From NCBI RefSeq assembly GCF_047237965.1, contig NZ_JBDFLX010000002.1:310001-374000 (forward strand): DNA of 64,000 bases. The letters run 5' to 3'. The position numbers and the translations under genes were made by a program. This DNA comes from Noviherbaspirillum_A sp047237965 (GTDB lineage: Bacteria; Pseudomonadota; Gammaproteobacteria; Burkholderiales; Burkholderiaceae_D). Positions 62,466-64,000 of this stretch are shown here, one piece after another. Each line of letters begins with the position of its first letter. Position 1 is the first letter of the stretch. Under the pieces are notes generated by a model. That model did no database searches and was not told where the DNA came from. It was given only the letters and a program-made list of their open reading frames with translations.

Positions 62466-64000
62466 TCAATGCTGACCGGCAGCCGCTGCCTCGGCCGGTG
62501 GCTTGCCCGCCACCTGCTCCAGCAGATCGGCCGCCGCAGCCAGCTTGCCGGCGACCGCCTCGGCGCCGGTTTCCGCGGCCAGGTCAATGGCGCCATCCTC
62601 CTCGGCGGCAGGATTCCATGCGCCAAGGACGATCTTCAGGCCCGGCGCCCGCGCCTTGAGCCGCCGGATCACGAAGCGGGCGTACGTGCGCGGCCGCGGG
62701 CTCAGGTAGGACAGGCAGACCGCCTTGCAGCCCGTCAGGTCCAGGCTGGCTATGCCCTCCAGCGTGATCGCGGTAGCCGGCAGCAGGCGAGTGGCCACGC
62801 CGCGGCTTTCCAGCACATGCGTCAGCAGCAGCGCGGCAACCGTGTCGAGCGCGCCGCGGCCGCCGATGCACAGGATGTCGGCCCGCTCCGCGGGCGGCAG
62901 CGGCGCGGGTGCGGCAGCGGCATCGCCGTCCTTCGCGCCTTCCCGCTGCCGGTCGAGTATCTCGCGCAGGTCTTCCACCAGCATGCGCATGCCGTCGGCC
63001 ACCTTCTGCCGGTCTTCGATCGACGAGCCGCTCTTGCGGGCGCCTTCCGCCAGGCGCAGCGAGGCCAGCGCGATATTGTCATGGAAGGCCAGCACCGAGC
63101 TGGCAGCCACCTCGGCCTCGGCCAGTTCGATGGCTTCCTCGATATCGCCGGCCAGCAGGCGCTGGTACAGCCGCTCCTCCGGCGACAGCACCGGCTCGCT
63201 GCCGAGCAAAACCTCGATGAAGGCCAGGCGCGGCACATAGCGTCCCATCACCACCAGGCACACGGTCAGCGGCGTGGCGAGGATCAGGCCCGGCGTGCCC
63301 CACAGCAGGGTCCAGAAGATGGCCGACAGGATCACCGCCATCGGCGTCATGCCGGTGCTGGAACCGTACAGCCAGGGCTCGACGACGTTGTTGCTGACCA
63401 GTTCGATCGTCAGGATCAGCACCAGCGTCCATAGCAGCATCGACCAGCCGGGATCGACCACGAAGGCAAGGGTAAGCGGAAAAACCGCGGCAATCACCGG
63501 ACCCAGGTAGGGAATGAAGCGCAGCAGCGTGGCTAGCAAGCCCCACAGCAGCGCGCCCGGCACGCCGATGAAATACAGGCCCACGCCCAGCGGTATGCCA
63601 TAGGTGGCGTTGACCACGAGCTGCATCAGCAGATAGCGGCTGACCCGGCTGGCGGCCTCGCTCAGCGCTTCGGTGGTGCGGTGCAGGTCGCTGCCGGCCA
63701 GGCGGATGAAGCGGTCGCGCAGGTCGCTAGGCGCCAGCAGCACGAAGAACACGAACACGATCACCAGTCCGGCGGTGCCGAGCGGCTTCAAGACCGGGTC
63801 CACGATGTCCTGCAGCGTGCGCAGCGGGTCCGCCACCGGTTCGACACGCACCGGCACCGGCTCCCGCGCCCGGCCCTGGGCGCCGGTGTCGGCCGGCTTG
63901 GCGGTGCCGGTGGCTTCGGACAGGTCGCGGCCGATCTCCTTGACCACCTCCGCGCTGCGCTTGAGCGCGCCGCTGCCGGGTACGGCGCCGCTCATGGAAC
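62466..64000 (-). CDS. AI-2E-family permease with C-terminal extra domain (5' partial)
   Basis: At least 510 codons; the frame is open to the window end, and the first membrane helices of AI-2E proteins are not yet present at 63995, so the true start lies outside. Residues after ~70 hold the conserved AI-2E transmembrane block: GIPLGVGLYFIGVPGALLWG, IPYLGPVIAAV and VEPWLYGSSTGMTP. After about residue 270 comes a soluble region of some 230 aa, not part of typical AI-2E transporters. It has a helical segment and a Rossmann-like part (ADILCIGGRGALDTVAALLL, LKIVLGAWN) that resembles cobalamin-binding-type domains. Function of the fusion is unknown. Confidence 0.85.
   Translation of the reverse strand, partial: SMSGAVPGSGALKRSAEVVKEIGRDLSEATGTAKPADTGAQGRAREPVPVRVEPVADPLRTLQDIVDPVLKPLGTAGLVIVFVFFVLLAPSDLRDRFIRLAGSDLHRTTEALSEAASRVSRYLLMQLVVNATYGIPLGVGLYFIGVPGALLWGLLATLLRFIPYLGPVIAAVFPLTLAFVVDPGWSMLLWTLVLILTIELVSNNVVEPWLYGSSTGMTPMAVILSAIFWTLLWGTPGLILATPLTVCLVVMGRYVPRLAFIEVLLGSEPVLSPEERLYQRLLAGDIEEAIELAEAEVAASSVLAFHDNIALASLRLAEGARKSGSSIEDRQKVADGMRMLVEDLREILDRQREGAKDGDAAAAPAPLPPAERADILCIGGRGALDTVAALLLTHVLESRGVATRLLPATAITLEGIASLDLTGCKAVCLSYLSPRPRTYARFVIRRLKARAPGLKIVLGAWNPAAEEDGAIDLAAETGAEAVAGKLAAAADLLEQVAGKPPAEAAAAGQH

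Overview
The window is GC-rich and gene-dense. It looks like a chromosomal segment of a Burkholderiales betaproteobacterium. The evidence is two Bug-type (TctC-like) periplasmic binding proteins next to regulators, a red-type (form IC) RuBisCO operon in the Cupriavidus/Ralstonia gene order, a bo3 quinol oxidase followed by SURF1 and a RegBA-like pair, and a Burkholderiales-type trimeric porin. Genus cannot be fixed from the sequence alone. No rRNA, tRNA or CRISPR array was seen.

Layout. (1) 1-9.3 kb: small catabolic units. These are an Asp/Glu-racemase-like enzyme with a Bug protein, a membrane diguanylate cyclase, a LysR regulator divergent from hmgA-fahA (homogentisate to fumarate and acetoacetate), a PhyH-type dioxygenase and a nitronate monooxygenase. 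(2) 9.3-18.8 kb: a copper-homeostasis island. It holds copA-cueR, copZ, a seven-gene periplasmic operon (two small secreted metal-binding-like proteins, a TolC/CusC-like lipoprotein, a multicopper oxidase, CopC, CopD and a CusF-like protein) and a DUF411 protein. Four MerR/CueR-type promoters with 19-bp spacers drive these units. (3) 19-22.4 kb: a PhzS-like flavoprotein, a LysR regulator and a second Bug protein. (4) 22.4-32.7 kb: a Csp-type four-helix copper-storage protein, a BCCT transporter, a porin, a ClC channel with a divergent MarR regulator, an MscS channel followed by a membrane-anchored trehalose-6-phosphate synthase, and small proteins. Much of this looks like osmotic and ionic stress handling.

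(5) 32.7-42.4 kb: the Calvin-cycle operon cbbLSXY-(E)-FPTZ with divergent cbbR. The cbbE (ribulose-phosphate 3-epimerase) slot holds only a short, internally deleted, frameshifted remnant. (6) 42.4-43.3 kb: a scar region with an IS4-type transposase fragment, short repeats, a perfect 19-bp hairpin and one small ORF.

(7) 43.4-48.8 kb: the most interesting region. A ykkC-family RNA, most consistent with a guanidine-I riboswitch, precedes a tightly overlapping six-gene operon. The genes encode an orphan NitT/TauT-type binding protein, a membrane three-histidine-box desaturase/hydroxylase, an EamA transporter, an isochorismatase-like hydrolase, a metallo-beta-lactamase-fold hydrolase and a protein of unknown family. 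The set does not match the guanidine operons I know (urea carboxylase/allophanate hydrolase, SMR exporters, guanidinase). It may be an undescribed guanidine or guanidino-compound pathway.

(8) 48.9-64 kb: a cytochrome b561-like protein and a cation P-type ATPase downstream of an FNR-like palindrome, an MFS transporter, cyoABCD-SURF1-regBA-like genes, an Lrp regulator, a YaiI/YqxD protein, and the 3' part of an AI-2E-family permease with an unusual C-terminal domain that runs off the window.
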